64,000 nucleotides of DNA from Enterobacter sp. EA-1 (GCA_002886105.1 CP025776.1:2232001-2296000), one strand, 5' to 3'. Shown: positions 37,855 through 49,698, counted from the first letter of the stretch. Notes: generated by a model not told the origin, from the sequence alone. Numbers and translations are program-made.

Positions 37855-38246
37855 ATCTGGCTCCATTTGCTTTATGTCATGCCGTTACGATATACACTGC
37901 TTCCTGTTAAAGGTATTTGAATGAATCTACAGATTTGATAGCTAATACCTTTCTATCGGAGCGCAAAAAACCGACAGAAAAGCGATAAATGAACTACTCA
38001 CCCATAAACATTAGCAATTCCGTCACTGCCGTTGCGGTTTTTTCGCATTGAAAGTGGTTTTGCGGTTGCGTACGCAAAAAAGATAACGTGATTGCCTGCG
38101 AGTAGCCTTCAGAGGAAGGGGGACGGTTCCCCCCAGAAAACAGGGGCGCGAAGAGTGGTCATCCGGCAGGCGGTATTTATATAATCCGGGAAAATCAATA
38201 AGAGTGATGTGACTTCTCTGGTTATTGGGTCTCCGATGGAGGAACC
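37855..38246. promoter_or_regulatory. Divergent region between katG and the ATPase gene
   Basis: This 392-bp gap has no gene. On the minus strand, GATAG-N11-CTATC and a GTGTATATCGTAAC segment resemble parts of the katG promoter, but the spacing is not the standard OxyR pattern (ATAG-N7-CTAT). AGGAGG-like GATGGAGGAACC precedes the ATPase start at 38247. Confidence 0.35.
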
Positions 38247-39745
38247 ATGCTGCACACAATCCGTATCGTAAACAGAATTAACGAGATTCCCGCTGATAGC
38301 GCAAATACCCTCTATTTGCTTCCCGACAGTTGGGATGACTGGGGCACTTTCCGTAACAAATATTACGTCATTTACTACAATGGGCTCGGCATCCGCGAAG
38401 ATCTGGGTTATATCAAAATCGGTTGCTCGCTGGAGCGGCTTGATGATCGCCGACCCATTTTAGACACGGTGTTATCGGCTCTGCCGCAAGGCTATTACGC
38501 ATTGGGGCAGTCGGGGGGAATATTATCAACGCGTTCGCGATCTGGGGCCTGAAACCGCGCGCGACATCCTGACAAAACTGAATGATGTGGTCTGGGATCG
38601 GCAACTGTATCTGCGACATCAGGATGACCAGGCGATGCGGGATTCCTTACAGCGTTATGTCTCCAGAACGACCATTGAAGGGCAATTTCGCAATATTTTG
38701 CATGGTCGTGCAGCGCTGACCGAGTTTCACTTCACCTACAAAAGAAATATCAACCGCTGCATATTGATTTTGATGTTTATCCTGAGTCGGTACCGCCGAG
38801 CAATATCCACGTGCTGATCGGCAGTAACGGTGTGGGTAAGTCGACAATATTAAATGAGATCGCCGATATTGTTGTTGGCCGTGCGGCCAGTGATGATGCC
38901 GATATTTACATTAACGATCGCAGCATTTTGCCAACGTAATTGCCATGTCGTTTGGTGCGTTTGAGAAATTTAACCCGCAATCCATCGAGAGACGCAGCCA
39001 GAATCAGGTGACCTATTCTTATATCGGTTCGAAGAAAATCGCAGAGCTCGACGGTGAAACGTTGACCATTGGCAAAACCATGGATGATTTTTTTCAACGA
39101 GTTTTACCAGAGTCTGCAGGCCTGCAGCTATGAACCGAAAAAAACACTGTTCCTGAACTGTGTCGAACATTTCCGCTACGACCCGATCCCCGGCCGCACT
39201 GGCACTGCCGGAGTTGTTGGACAACAGTGGTGACTGGCAGCGGCTTTACGCAGCCTTTAATGGGCTCAGTTCCGGGCATAAGATTGTGGTTCTCAGTGTT
39301 ACGAAAATTATCGAAGTCATTGAAGAAAAGACCTTATTACTGATTGATGAACCCGAAACACATCTTCACCCGCCGCTGTTGTCTGCGTTAATTCGTCTGT
39401 TATCGACGCTGCTTGCCGAGTGCAACGGCGCGGCGATTATCGCCACCCATTCGCCGGTGGTATTGCAGGAAACGCCGAAACGCTGCGTGACGGTACTCTA
39501 TCGTGACGGTGACACTGTAACGTCTGAGCGCCCCGAGCGAGAAACCTTCGGTGAAAACGTCTCCGTGCTGACCCGCTCGGCCTTTAACCCTGGAATTGTC
39601 CCGCACCGGGTACGTCAACCTTATCCAGCAGATGGTGGATAAGTATCGCTATTTCGACGACATTTATCGGCAGTTCGGCGAGGAATTAGGAAGTGAGGCG
39701 TTAGCCATCCTCAGCGCATTAAGCGACGATGAAGGGGATATCTGA
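38247..39745 (+). CDS. AAA/OLD-like ATPase, Septu PtuA-type, frameshifted
   Basis: The reconstructed protein of about 500 residues has an N-terminal region of about 190 residues without a known motif (TLYLLPDSWDDWGTFRNKYY). Then comes an ABC/SMC-type ATPase: Walker A IHVLIGSNGVGKSTILNEIA, a signature-like LSSGHKIVVLSVTKIIEVIE, Walker B TLLLIDEPETHLHPPLLSAL and switch His IIATHSPVVLQET. The ATPase followed two bases later by an HNH nuclease is the two-gene plan of Septu, in which PtuA and PtuB form an anti-phage complex. The long N-terminal extension is unusual compared with the standard PtuA I remember. Indels lie near 38515, 38745, 38925, 39100, 39185 and 39590. Confidence 0.72.
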
Positions 39746-39747
39746 GT

Positions 39748-40605
39748 ATGTACGAGCTACCGTTACCGACCGAACACCCTTTTGACATTTTTCCTGCTTA
39801 GTGCCCGGCTCGAAATTCGCCACATTGTTAGCGAATTCTGATGTGAGAGACAGCGTTTGGTTTTTTGACGAAATTTATCGCATTAAAGGCGCGACCGCGT
39901 CGCTCAATACGCTGCCGGTACTGAAGAAAGCGTTTTTACACCAGATGAGCAAAGAGGAGATGGAAAGTCTCTATAAAAACCGGTTGGTGAAGAGTACGGG
40001 CGGGCGCGATATGTACGACAACATTATGAAGACGGCGATTAACCGCACCTGCCCGCTGTGCAGTTTGCGCAAAGTCAGTACGCTCGATCACTATCTGCCG
40101 CAGGCGCACTACCCGCAATATACGTTGCTGCGCGTGAACCTGTATCCGGCCTGCATGGAGTGTAATAAAGCCAAAACCGACAAAGTGAATCCCCGCAAAG
40201 CGGAGCAAACGTACCATCCCTTTTCGACAAACTGAGAGGGATTTTATGGCTGTCGGCGGAATACCGGGACGATCCTTCTCCGGCGCTGCACTATTACGTG
40301 AATGGCAATGTGCCGAACACTTACGCATTGCGGGACAGAATGCGTTATCACTTTGACGAACTGGCACTGGGCGATCTGTATGCCAGCTATGCCGGGCAGG
40401 CATTTTCGGATATCAAGGATGCGTTGCAGAGGGTTTACCGCAGAAAAGGTGCGGCGGGCGTGCAGAAATATTTGGCGCGTCAGTGGCGCTCGTATCGCAA
40501 ATCCAATCCCAATAGTTGGGAAACCGTATTCTATGAAACACTGAAAATTGCCCCGCCTTCTATAGCGGCGGGTTCAATAATATCGCCATGATCACATTCC
40601 CGTGA
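39748..40605 (+). CDS. HNH endonuclease, Septu PtuB-type, frameshifted
   Basis: The protein of about 285 residues starts MYELPLPTEHPFDIF. It has a ββα-metal HNH nuclease domain: CPLCSLRKVSTLDHYLPQAH (zinc Cys pair, catalytic His in DHYLP) and LYPACMECNKAKTDKV (second Cys pair). A helical C-terminal half follows (LQRVYRRKGAAGVQKYLARQ), and the end is FNNIAMITFP after one restored base near 40558. TLDHYLP...YP is the form seen in PtuB. It would cut nucleic acid when the ATPase senses infection. Indels lie near 39795, 40228 and 40558. Confidence 0.75.
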
Positions 40606-40758
40606 TGGCATGGGGCTCCGCGCTGACGCGTCAGGGCTGGCCCCGCGTAGCTGGTTGAAGATGGCAGCGCCGGCGCTTTACGTCCCACTAAATTCCGCAC
40701 TTGTGTCTTCAAAATCATCAGGTTATAAAAACAGTTCACCACAACAAAGGATGATGTG

Positions 40759-42423
40759 ATGGCTGTCGTTACCCCCGTTTCCCGTTGAACGCGCGCTGGC
40801 TGTGGTTAACCGCTGGTTTGATGAAACCGCCGCCCGACATGCGCCGTCTCAGGCTGCATTCCCCACTGAAGATAACCCCTTGCGGGCGGCGGATTATGCG
40901 CTGACCGTTAATTGCGACGCGCAGCGCATCACGCTGGACAGTGATGCCGAACGGTTTCGGGAAAACGACGCTGATTCGGACGACTGGCTGGGCGCCTTAA
41001 CCGCAGAAGAGGTGAACAGGGTCTGGATCCCGGCCATCACCTCGCTTATCGAACAACGATTGCACGCCGCGTTTAATTACTACCGCTTTCGCGTTGATGC
41101 GCGTTTCGCCACCTGCGATGGCCTGCTGGCCGTCACCCTGCTGGATGTGGTTAATACAGCGAAAATCGACCAGCTTCGCTGCGCAATGGAGACTGGCAAC
41201 GCCAGTACTGGAAGAGGGCGATGCCCCGACGGATACCAACTCGACGCTGTTTTATTGCAGTAATGCGCTCAACGCGGATTTGTACCCGCAGCCGGATATT
41301 GCCGGGCTGCTGCGCGCGCATTGAGCAGTTAAACCGCAGCCATCCGGCACTGGCGGAACATCGCCACTGGATGGTCTTCCAGTTGAGTGAATGGATCGAA
41401 CAGCACTTTTACCCCGTTACTTTACGGTGGAAAAATCGGGCTGGGGCGAGCGCCACTATCACCTGAAGCCGCAAGCGACGTTACTCGTTGATAGCGAGGA
41501 TGGCGCGCAACCGCTTGATCTGTTGCTGTATGTGGCAGTGCTGATCCTGCGTTTTGAACCGAGCTACAGTAAACCGACCGGCTTGCAGTATCTGGCCCTC
41601 GGCGCAGCAGTTGGGCAGTGAAAAGCCGGGCGCTATCTGCGGGAAGGTAGCGGAACGCTGGCAGACTGCGAACACCGGAGTCCGCAGATGCATGGCTGCG
41701 CCAATGACGTGCTGGCGCACATGACGCTGCATATGCGCGAGGAGTCCTGTGCGGCGTATCAGCAGGCTCTCGACTTTATTGTGCGGTTACTGGAGCAGGG
41801 GTTCCCGCGTCATTACCACATCACACTGAAGTCGACAGTGAAAGCCTTTCTGCCGGTTAAAGGCCTCGCGCGCTCCGATACGCACCGTTTTTTGCAAATG
41901 CGCTGGGCTACCCGGAGCTGCATGGGCTGTTGGAACGGTATGCGCGTGTGGCTATCCATCAGTATGAATGGTACGCCGATGCGGAAGCGGAAAAAAACTG
42001 TATGCCCTCGGCAGCTATGCCGTCTTTGGGCTGGCACTGACCAGTGAGCGCTATTTCCCGCTGCTCTGCGACTACATGTCGCAGGTGGATGATGAACACC
42101 AATCGGTACAGGATGCGTTTATCAGCGCCTTTATCGGGCATTACCGGTTGAATGAACAGACGCTGCCGGTGCTGGTTTGCTGTTTATGCCGCGCCACCGG
42201 GGCGCTGAAGCTCAAACTCCAGTCGCAACTGGATGATGAATCCCTCCTGCGTCTGCTGGCAGCACAGCTGGCAATGTTGCCGCCTCACAGCGTCGAACAT
42301 ATTCTGACGCTGGTGTGGGGGAAACGGGATAAGGTTGTGAAACTGGCGGCAAAAGCCGACGGCGATAAACAGAGTCTCTACCGGGCGCTGCTGCGTGCGG
42401 CGGACAAGGACGGCAATGTATGA
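40759..42423 (+). CDS. Large hypothetical protein, frameshifted
   Basis: The reconstructed protein of about 550 residues starts MAVVTPV and is mostly helical: ALAVVNRWFDETAARHAPSQ, EVNRVWIPAITSLIEQRLHA, VFQLSEWIEQHFYPRYFTVE, LLLYVAVLILRFEPSYSKPT, FIVRLLEQGFPRHYHITLKS and VEHILTLVWGKRDKVVKLAA. I see no catalytic motif, signal peptide or membrane segment, and I do not recognise the family. It begins 154 bp after the HNH nuclease in the same direction and overlaps the next gene by four bases (ATGA). It could be part of an extended defence island or an independent pair. Indels lie near 40785, 41205, 41320, 41415, 41610, 41690, 41900 and 41995. Confidence 0.6.
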
Positions 42424-43078
42424 GTTATATCGACGGTTACGATCATGAACTGATTGGTCAGTTAGGGTATCTGCCCATTTACCATCCACTGGAGAAGATC
42501 GACGGGGAAGGATGGGGGGCCTACGATTTCAGCGCCACGCCGGAGAATTTGGTGCTTGGCGGTGGCAGCGGCGAGCATCCGGGGCTGGTGGTGCACCATT
42601 TGCCGATGCTGGTGACCCGCTTTCTGTATGCGCAGTTGAGCGATGCAGAAGAAGCGACGTTAAGCGACGGGCAGAAAGCGTTTTTAGATGATATCTACTA
42701 TGCCGGGGAGGCGTTGGAGTTTTGCTGCTGGAGCGTAGCAGATTACGCCCGCTTGCAGACGATGGCGGAGAGCCCGACCTTTATGAACCCGGTTACCGCC
42801 GAAGAGCGGGTCGAGAACTGGATTGAAAAGTCACTGGGTGAACTGGTCTGGTATGCGCTGCCCGATCTGAACCCGCATCATCAGGCACTCAGGATATTTT
42901 CCAGCGTTTTGATATTTACCCTGCGATGCGCAATGTCACCATTGACCCCCTGGGCTACCCGCCGCGGCGGCAGAATCATCGAGAATGGCCGCGTGAAATG
43001 GGGCCATTGTCGTTGGCATGGTGGCACAACGGAACGGCAAAACTGACAAAACGTGCGGTCTTCTTGACACTCCATTGA
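42420..43078 (+). CDS. Hypothetical protein coupled to the preceding gene, frameshifted
   Basis: The protein of about 218 residues starts MSYIDGYDHELIGQLGYLPI at the ATGA overlap with the preceding gene. After an indel near 42898 it continues HQALRIFQRFDIYPAMRNVT and IDPLGYPPRRQNHREWP, then MGPLSLAWWHNGTAKLTKRA, ending at 43078. The proline- and tryptophan-rich end resembles Rhs/toxin-associated proteins only superficially. No family recognised. Translational coupling suggests it works with the 550-residue protein. Confidence 0.55.
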
Positions 43079-43091
43079 CAGTTGGCTGCCT

Positions 43092-43121
43092 GGTCAGTAA
43101 TTTCATTTGTAATTATTGACC
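43092..43121. promoter_or_regulatory. MarR-type operator
   Basis: GGTCAGTAATT (43092-43102) and AATTATTGACC (43111-43121) form a near-perfect inverted repeat ending 12 bp before the MarR gene start. Autoregulation is likely. Confidence 0.7.
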
Positions 43122-43133
43122 GGTGCAAATATC

Positions 43134-43588
43134 ATGACAAACCCTACTGATATTCCCACCCCCCGGCTTCATCTTGGTTTGCTGATCCACCTTGCAAACC
43201 AGTTCAAAGACCAGTTGATCAGCCACTATTTCTCCGCGACCGACATCACTGCGGCGCAGTTCAAGGTACTGATCAGCATCTATAAAGGGTTCAACAGCCC
43301 GGTGGAAGTCAGCAAAAACCTGCTGATGGACGCGGGTGCCATGAGCCGCATGCTTGAGCGCATGGTGAAGCGCGAGTTAATTGTGCGTAACACCAATCAG
43401 GACGATAAGCGCCAGTCATTCTTGGACTGACCGACAAAGGGCGGGCGATTTGCGACCGTTTCCAGAATGAGGCGCTGGCCACCATTCTCGGAACGCTGAC
43501 AGAACGCCTGACGCCAGACGAAGCGCAACAGCTCGTTGCGCTGCTGATCAAAATGCTGCCGGATGAGGCCACCCGCCCCCATCGCTAA
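43134..43588 (+). CDS. MarR-family regulator of the emrAB operon, frameshifted
   Basis: A winged-helix repressor of about 151 residues: LGLLIHLANQFKDQLISHYF, TAAQFKVLISIYKGFNSPVE, MDAGAMSRMLERMVKRELIV (recognition helix and wing start) and NQDDKRQ, ending LLIKMLPDEATRPHR. One indel lies near 43423. It heads an operon with EmrA- and EmrB-like efflux proteins, as EmrR/MprA does in E. coli, and would be relieved by toxic phenolic or lipophilic ligands. Confidence 0.87.
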
Positions 43589-43615
43589 GCTGTCCTGAAT
43601 AAGGTTACGATTAAG

Positions 43616-44795
43616 ATGCAAACTCCTTCTGCCCAACCGGAACGCGCGCCGGGTAAACGTAAACGCAACTTCGCCATTCTGTTCATTGTGCTGCTGCTGA
43701 TCGCCGCAGGCTGCTGTGCCTCGGTATTTCCTGTATGCCCGTTATTATGAAACCACCGATGATGCGTACGTGAACGCCAACTGGTGACGCTGACGCCGCA
43801 AATCTCCGGTACGGTCACTCAGGTTGCCGTTGACGAAGGTGACTATGTGCAAAAGGCCAACCGCTGGTGCGCGGCTGGATCCCCAGCGACACGCAAATCG
43901 CACTGCAACAAGCGGAAGCCAACTGGCCAGCACCGTGCGCCGGTGCGTGGTTTATACAGCACCGTCGATAACTACCGGGCGCAGGTTGAGGCGAAAAAAG
44001 TGGCGTTGCAAACGGCGCAAAATGACTATGCGCGCCGACAGAAGATTGCCGCCAGCGGTGCCATCGCCCCGGAAGATCTGGCGCATTACCGCGATGCGGT
44101 GACCAGCGCCAAAAGCGATCTTACCGCCGTGCAACAGGCGTTAAGCACGAATCTGGCGATGGTGGATGACACGGTTATCGACAGCCATCCGGAAATCAAA
44201 AGCGCCGTTGCCACGCTGCGTCAGCGTTTTCTCGATAATGCGCGCAGCACCATTGTCGCGCCCGTTAGCGGCTTTGTTGCCAAACGCGCGGTGCAGCTTG
44301 GCATGCGGGTCGACTCCGGCACCACCCTGATGTCGATTGTTCCGCTGGATCAGGTGTGGGTTGACGCCAACTTTAAAGAGAGCCAGATGAACACCATGCG
44401 TCTGGGGCAAAAGTGACGCTGACGGCGGATCTCTACGGCGAAGATGTCGAGTACCGGGGGACCATTGAAAGCCCTCGGGCATCGGCACCGGTAGCGCGTT
44501 CTCTCTGCTGCCCGCGCAGAATGCCAGCGGTAACTGGATCAAAATCATTCAGCGTTTGCCGGTGCGCATCACGCTCGATCCGCACGATATGGAGAAGCAT
44601 CCGTTGCGCGTCGGCTTGTCGATGTTCGTGCGCGTCGATATCCGTAATACCGAGGGGCATCTGTTACCTCAGCAGACCGTGGCTGCACCGCGCTTTACCA
44701 CAGACGTGTACCAGAACGCGCTGGACCAGCCGATCAACTGGTGGCGAAAATTCTTCATGACAACAACCGGTGCGGTAGCGTCCAACGCCCGCTAA
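43616..44795 (+). CDS. emrA: EmrA-type membrane fusion protein, frameshifted
   Basis: The HlyD-family periplasmic adaptor has an N-terminal membrane anchor (NFAILFIVLLLIAAGC), the YYETTDDAYVNAN motif, a lipoyl half TPQISGTVTQVAVDEGDYVQ, a coiled-coil hairpin (DNYRAQVEAKKVALQTAQND) and the second half IVAPVSGFVAKRAVQLGMRV, VWVDANFKESQMNTMRLGQK. About 390 residues. It joins the inner-membrane EmrB pump to an outer-membrane channel. At least five indels disrupt 43730-43950 and one lies near 44412. It ends ten bases before emrB. Confidence 0.88.
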
Positions 44796-44805
44796 GAGAG
44801 ACGTT

Positions 44806-46339
44806 ATGCAAGATAAGTCGGCGTTTACGCCACCCAGCCTGCTGCTGGCGACTATCGCGTTGTCGCTGGCGACCTTTATGCAGGTGCTGGACACCACCAT
44901 TGCCAACGTCGCGCTGCCGACTATCGCCGGTAACCTTGGCGTCAGCTCCGATCAGGGCACGTGGGTTATTACCTCGTTTGCGGTATGCAACGCAATTGCA
45001 CTGCCGCTGACCGGGTGAGTTTACCCGTCGCTTTGGTCAGCTCAGGTTATTTGTCGGATCGGTGGCGTTGTTTACGCTGACCTCGTTTCTGTGCGGTTTC
45101 GCCCACAGCATGACTGAGCTGATCATTTTCCGCGCGTTGCAGGGCTTTTCGCCGGGCCGATGTTCCCGATGTGTCAGACGCTGCTGTTGGTGATTTTCCC
45201 CACCAGTAAACGCAGTATGGCGTTGGCGTTGCTGTCGATGGTGACGGTGGTTGCGCCGATTGTCGGGCCGATTACCGGCGGCTGGATCACCGATAACTAC
45301 TCCTCGGCCGTGGATTTTTTTATATCAACGTGCCAATTGGCATTTTGCCGCCGTGGTGGTGTGGACGCAACTGCGCGCCCGCGAAGAGACCACCGTGTCA
45401 TCGCCCATCGATTATGTCGGTATTGCGTTGCTGGTGCTGGGTGTCGGGTTGTTGCAGGTGGTGCTGGATAAGGGCAACGATCTGGACTGGTTCGCCGCGC
45501 CGGAAATCATCGTCATGTCGGTGCTCTCGGCGATTGCGCTGGTGTCGTTCGTGATTTGGGAACTGGGGAACGCCATCCGATTGTCAACCTGCGGCTGTTT
45601 AAGGATCGTAACTTTGCCATCGGTACGCTGACACTGACGCTGGGCTATGCCGCCTTTTCGCCATTAACATCATTTTGCCGCAGTGGCTGCAAACGCAAAT
45701 GGGCTATACCGCCATCTGGGCAGGGCTTGCCGCTGCGCCGATGGGGTTTTTGCCGCTACTGCTGACGCCGTTTATCGGCCGCTATGCCAACAAGGTGGAT
45801 TTGCGCATTCTCGCCACGCTGTCGTTTCTGACCATGGGCGCTTCCTGCCTGATCCGCGCGCAGTTTAATACCAGCGTCGATTTCCGCACCGTGGCGGAAG
45901 TGCAGATGTTTATGGGGATCGGCGTGGCGTTTTTCTTTATGCCGATCACCACCATTGTGCTGTCGAACCTGCACGGCCGGGGAAGTGGCGGAAGGGTCCG
46001 GCACGGCGACCTTCTTCCGCGTGCTGGGCGGTTCGTTTGCCTCTTCACTGACCACTGGATCTGGTCGCGGCGCGAGGTTTATCATCACGCGTCGCTCACT
46101 GAGAGCGTGTCGGTCTACAACCCTGCGGCCATGGACTATCTGCATAAGATGGGCGGCGTAACGCAGCAGCACCGGCAGTGGTGGATAAAACCATTGAGCA
46201 GCAAGCGTATATGATGTCGACCATCGACTATTTCTGGCTGTTAGGCTGGGGCTTTATGGCATTGATGGTGGTGATTTGGTTTGCACGTCCTCCGTTTGTG
46301 CGTTCCGGTGCGCCGGGCGCGCCATCGGCCGGGCATTAA
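44806..46339 (+). CDS. emrB: EmrB-type DHA2 drug:proton antiporter, frameshifted
   Basis: A 14-helix MFS pump of about 511 residues: SLATFMQVLDTTIANVALPT (DHA2 signature), SSDQGTWVITSFAVCNAIAL, ALQGF, FPTSKRSMALALLSMVTVVA and PIVGPITGGWITDNYSS. Later come FFFMPITTIVLSNL and a C-terminus ending RSGAPGAPSAGH. It pumps lipophilic or phenolic compounds with EmrA. Indels fall near 45017, 45155, 45320, 45345, 45575, 45665, 45980 and 46170. Confidence 0.88.
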
Positions 46340-46359
46340 TCATAAAGATGAGAAACGTT

Positions 46360-47597
46360 ATGGCACCCGTGTTGCACCGGTAGTGATGGGCGTTTATTGC
46401 AGCATCGTTCGTTTGTGGCGTTCTGGCTGGCGCGAACCAGCTCCAGTTTTGGTTTCCAGATGTTATCAATCATCGTCGGCTGGCAGATTTACTCCCAGAC
46501 GCACAGTGCGTTCTGGCTGGGAATGATTGGTCTGGTGCAGTTCTTTCCCTCGGTGACGCTGGCGTTGCCCGCCGGGCATATCGCCGATCAGTTCGACCGG
46601 CGGCGGGTGGTGTTGCTCGGGCAGATCTGCGAATGGGTAGCGATTGTGCTGCTGGCGTGGCTGACGTGGAAAGGCGATGCCAGCGTCGGCGTGATTTTGC
46701 TGCTGATTTTTGTGATTTCCTGCGCGAAAACCCTTGAATCCCCAGCCATGGTCTCCATGCTGCCTGCGCTGGTGCCGACGGCGATTTTACCCCGCGCAAC
46801 GGCGGCAAACGCGGTCTCCGGCCAGCGGCGCAGATTGTCGGCCCGGCACTCGGCGGTTTTTTGTATGCCGCAGGCGCGGATGTGGTCTACATCACCACCG
46901 CCGGGTTGTATCTGGTGTCGCTGTTATTGGTGATCACGCTGCGTTATGAACAAGCGCAGCCGAAACGCACCCCCAGCGACGCTGTCATCGCTGTTTGCGG
47001 GCGTGCACTTTATCCGTAACCGCCCGGATGTGCTGGGGGTTATCTCCCTCGATCTGTTTGCGGTACTGCTTGGCGGTGCAACGGCGTTGCTGCCGATTTT
47101 GCTCACGATGTGCTGCATACCGGGCCGATTGGCTTAGGGTTGTTGCGCAGTGCGCCAGCGGTAGGCGCTCTGCTGGTGGGCTTCTGGTTAAGCCATCGTG
47201 CGCTGAACCGCCGCGTCGGGATGATCATGTTTTTCAGCGTTGCCGGTTTCGGCGTCGCCACGCTGGTCTTTGCTTTCTCAAGCTGGATGTGGCTCTCCCT
47301 GCTGGCGCTGTTTGCGCTGGGCGGTTTTGATATGGTCAGCATGGTGATCCGCGGTTCACTGGTGCAACTGGATACGCCTGATGACATGCGCGGTCGCGTG
47401 AATGCGGTGAATTCGATCTTTATTAATACCTCCAACCAGCTTGGCGAATTTGAGTCCGGGATGCTGGCTGCCCTCGGCTTGGCGCGGTGCCGGCCGCCGC
47501 GATTGGCGGTATCGGTACGTTGATTGTGGTGGCGTTATGGATGAAGTGGTTCCCCGGTTTGCGCCATCGTCAACGGCTGGAGAGCAGTGCAGGGTAG
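46360..47597 (+). CDS. MFS exporter, EntS-like (DHA3 family), frameshifted
   Basis: A 12-helix transporter of about 410 residues: FVAFWLARTSSSFGFQMLSI, VGWQIYSQTHSAFWLGMIGL, GHIADQFDRRRVVLLGQICE (loop 2-3), ALGGFLYAAGADVVYIT, LLRSAPAVGALLVGFWLSHR and LVQLDTPDDMRGRVNAVNSI, typical of the DHA3 group that includes the enterobactin exporter. It follows emrB by 20 bp in the same direction, so it may share the MarR-controlled transcript. The start at 46360 is uncertain (46348 is possible). Indels lie near 46380, 46830, 46975, 47108 and 47485. Confidence 0.83.
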
Positions 47598-47615
47598 GGT
47601 GTCAAACGCAAAAAA

Positions 47616-47642
47616 CACTGCCACGTGAAATCAGTGGCAGTG
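47616..47642. terminator. Hairpin terminator after the efflux operon
   Basis: CACTGCCAC (47616-47624) and GTGGCAGTG (47634-47642) pair perfectly around a nine-base loop, with an A-run on the left. It would serve best as a terminator for the convergent chemoreceptor gene. Confidence 0.6.
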
Positions 47643-47707
47643 AAGAAGCCTGCAACCCTACCGGGAGAGTGGGAGCGGCAGGCCGGCGCGCGAAGCAATA
47701 TCCATCA

Positions 47708-49363
47708 TCAGAAGGTTTCCCAGCCTGCGTCTCCCGAAGAGGCGGTCGCGGCTGCCAGCCGTGATGTCCGGCTGGCGGTACTGCGTGGGGCAGAGCTCTG
47801 CTGTGCGCCGGGCAGGCGGAAGACGTTGACCATTTCCTGCAGTTTTGTCGCCTGATCTTCCGGTGCTGCCTGCGGCGGCGGTGGACTCCTGAACCAGCGC
47901 GGCGTTCTGCTGCGTGGTGGTGTCCATTTCGCTCATCGCCACCGGGCAATCTGCGAGATACCCCGGTTTTGTTCGTCCGATGCGGCAGCAATTTCCTGCA
48001 TCAGATCCTTCCACCTGGAGTCACCGAGTGGACAATGCCGCTCATGGTTTCCCCGGCGAGATCCACCGGCGGGTGCCTTCCGCTACCTGTGCCACGGATT
48101 CGTGGATCAGGGTTTCAATCTCTTTGCCGCCCTCGGGCACTACGCTGGGCAAGGGAGCGAACTTCACCTGCCACCACTGCAAATCCGCGCCCCCTGGTCA
48201 CCGGCGCGGGCCGCTTCTACGGCGGCGTTAAGCGCCGGATATTGGTCTGGAACGCAATGCCGTTAATCACTGAGGTAATATCAGCAATACGGTGTGAACT
48301 GTCGCTGATATCTTTCATCCGCGCCACCGCCGTACTGACCACGCTGCCACCCGTGCTTGCGCTGTCGGATGCGGCTATCGCCAGCAGGCTTGCCTGTTGA
48401 GCGTTCTGCGCGTTCTGTTTCACGGTGGAGCTTAACTCTTCCATACTGGCGGCGGTTTCCACCACGGCCGCGGACTGCTGTTCAGTACGGGCGGCTAATT
48501 CGTTATTGCCGACCGCAATCTGGTTTGCCGCTGTACTGACCGAATGCGACGCGGAACGTACCATTACCAGCGCTTCTGACATGCGGTTAAGCAGGGCGTT
48601 AAAGGCGGAGATGGCCATGCCGATTTCATCCTGACGACCGGCATCCGAGGGTTTTTCTCAAGATTCAGGTTCTCGCTGATGTGGACCATGCCGTCTTTCA
48701 TCGCGTTAAGACGGTTGCGGATATTAAGCACGGTCAGCAAACCAAAGATACCGAGCACCAGCGTGGCGACCAGCGTTGCCCCGGCAGAGAGGACCATTGA
48801 ATGTTGAATTAACGCTTTGTTAGCCACCGGGTTTGACTGCTCGACCAACTGGGCGTTGTAGGCAATCTGGTCGGTAAAATCTTTTGCCAACTGACTGATT
48901 TTACTGGCCACCAATCCCCCGGGACGCATGGTGGCAGCAATGGCGTTACGATCGTTTGTCTCGGAAATTTTAAAATACTGATCCATCACGCCACGAAAAC
49001 TTTCTAAATCAGCCTGCGTTTTCTTTGATAATTCGAGTCGTGTTGATCGGAAACCGAGGTCACTGAGGTAATGCTGATGCATAGCGGAAAGTTCGTCATA
49101 GACTTTTATGGCTTCTTGCTTAATTGCGCTCATCTCTGTATCGCTTTCAGCCAGAGGCCATGCAAATAGAGCTGCGAGCGTACCGAGGTGACTTTAAACA
49201 TCTCTTTATTCATTGCATCCGAGGGCTGGGTAATATATTGGCCCCGAAATATTCTGTTTCACTGCCGATTTTTTGACAATGACATCATGGCTATGACGTT
49301 GGTAACAATTAGGCTGATAATTAAAAGCGAAAAGGTCAGTAATAAGCGTTTGGTAATGTTCAT
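47708..49363 (-). CDS. Methyl-accepting chemotaxis protein, frameshifted
   Basis: The protein of about 550 residues has an N-terminal membrane anchor (MNITKRLLLTFSLLIISLIV), a four-helix-type periplasmic sensor (EAIKVYDELSAMHQHYLSDL, LSKKTQADLESFRGVMDQYF), a second membrane segment (SAGATLVATLVLGIFGLLTV), HAMP and a signalling domain (AARTEQQSAAVVETAASMEE, LSSTVKQNAQNAQQASLLAI, DISDSSHRIADITSVINGIA, FQTN). After frame correction the C-terminus reads GDAGWETF. That tail matches the NWETF-type pentapeptide that tethers the CheR methyltransferase and CheB methylesterase, so this is a high-abundance, Tsr/Tar-like receptor. The sensor ligand is unknown. Confidence 0.87.
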
Positions 49364-49698
49364 AAATACTCCCGGTATTTGTTGGTGCTATCACTCAATT
49401 TTTATTGAAAAGGTCAGGCGGGAGTCCTTCCACAAACACATTGCCATATCTGTCTGGCATCACAACGAGGCTGTTTTGAGAATATACCTTATATTTACTG
49501 CTTCTTTTAAAATAATATTGTGGGGATTCTCACAAAAAAAGAAGCTTAAGAAATATTAAGGCATTGAATCTACAAGGTAAATTAATTACTCTGCTACGCT
49601 TTATTTTCGTAATCTCCGCCATGGTGTTTATTTTTGTTGAATTCCCTTTACCGGCACACCGACAAAGGGATATCAAATAATTAACGGGCGTTATTAGA
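49364..49698. other. Intergenic region, no gene seen
   Basis: A 335-bp AT-rich gap between two minus-strand chemoreceptor genes. It should hold the promoter of the downstream receptor. I found no clear sigma-28 promoter (TAAA-N15-GCCGATAA). Confidence 0.35.

Noticed and set aside
37920-37965. GATAG/CTATC palindrome as an OxyR site for katG
   Set aside because: The arms are 11 bases apart, whereas OxyR sites have ATAG-N7-CTAT repeats; only listed as an uncertain feature of the gap.
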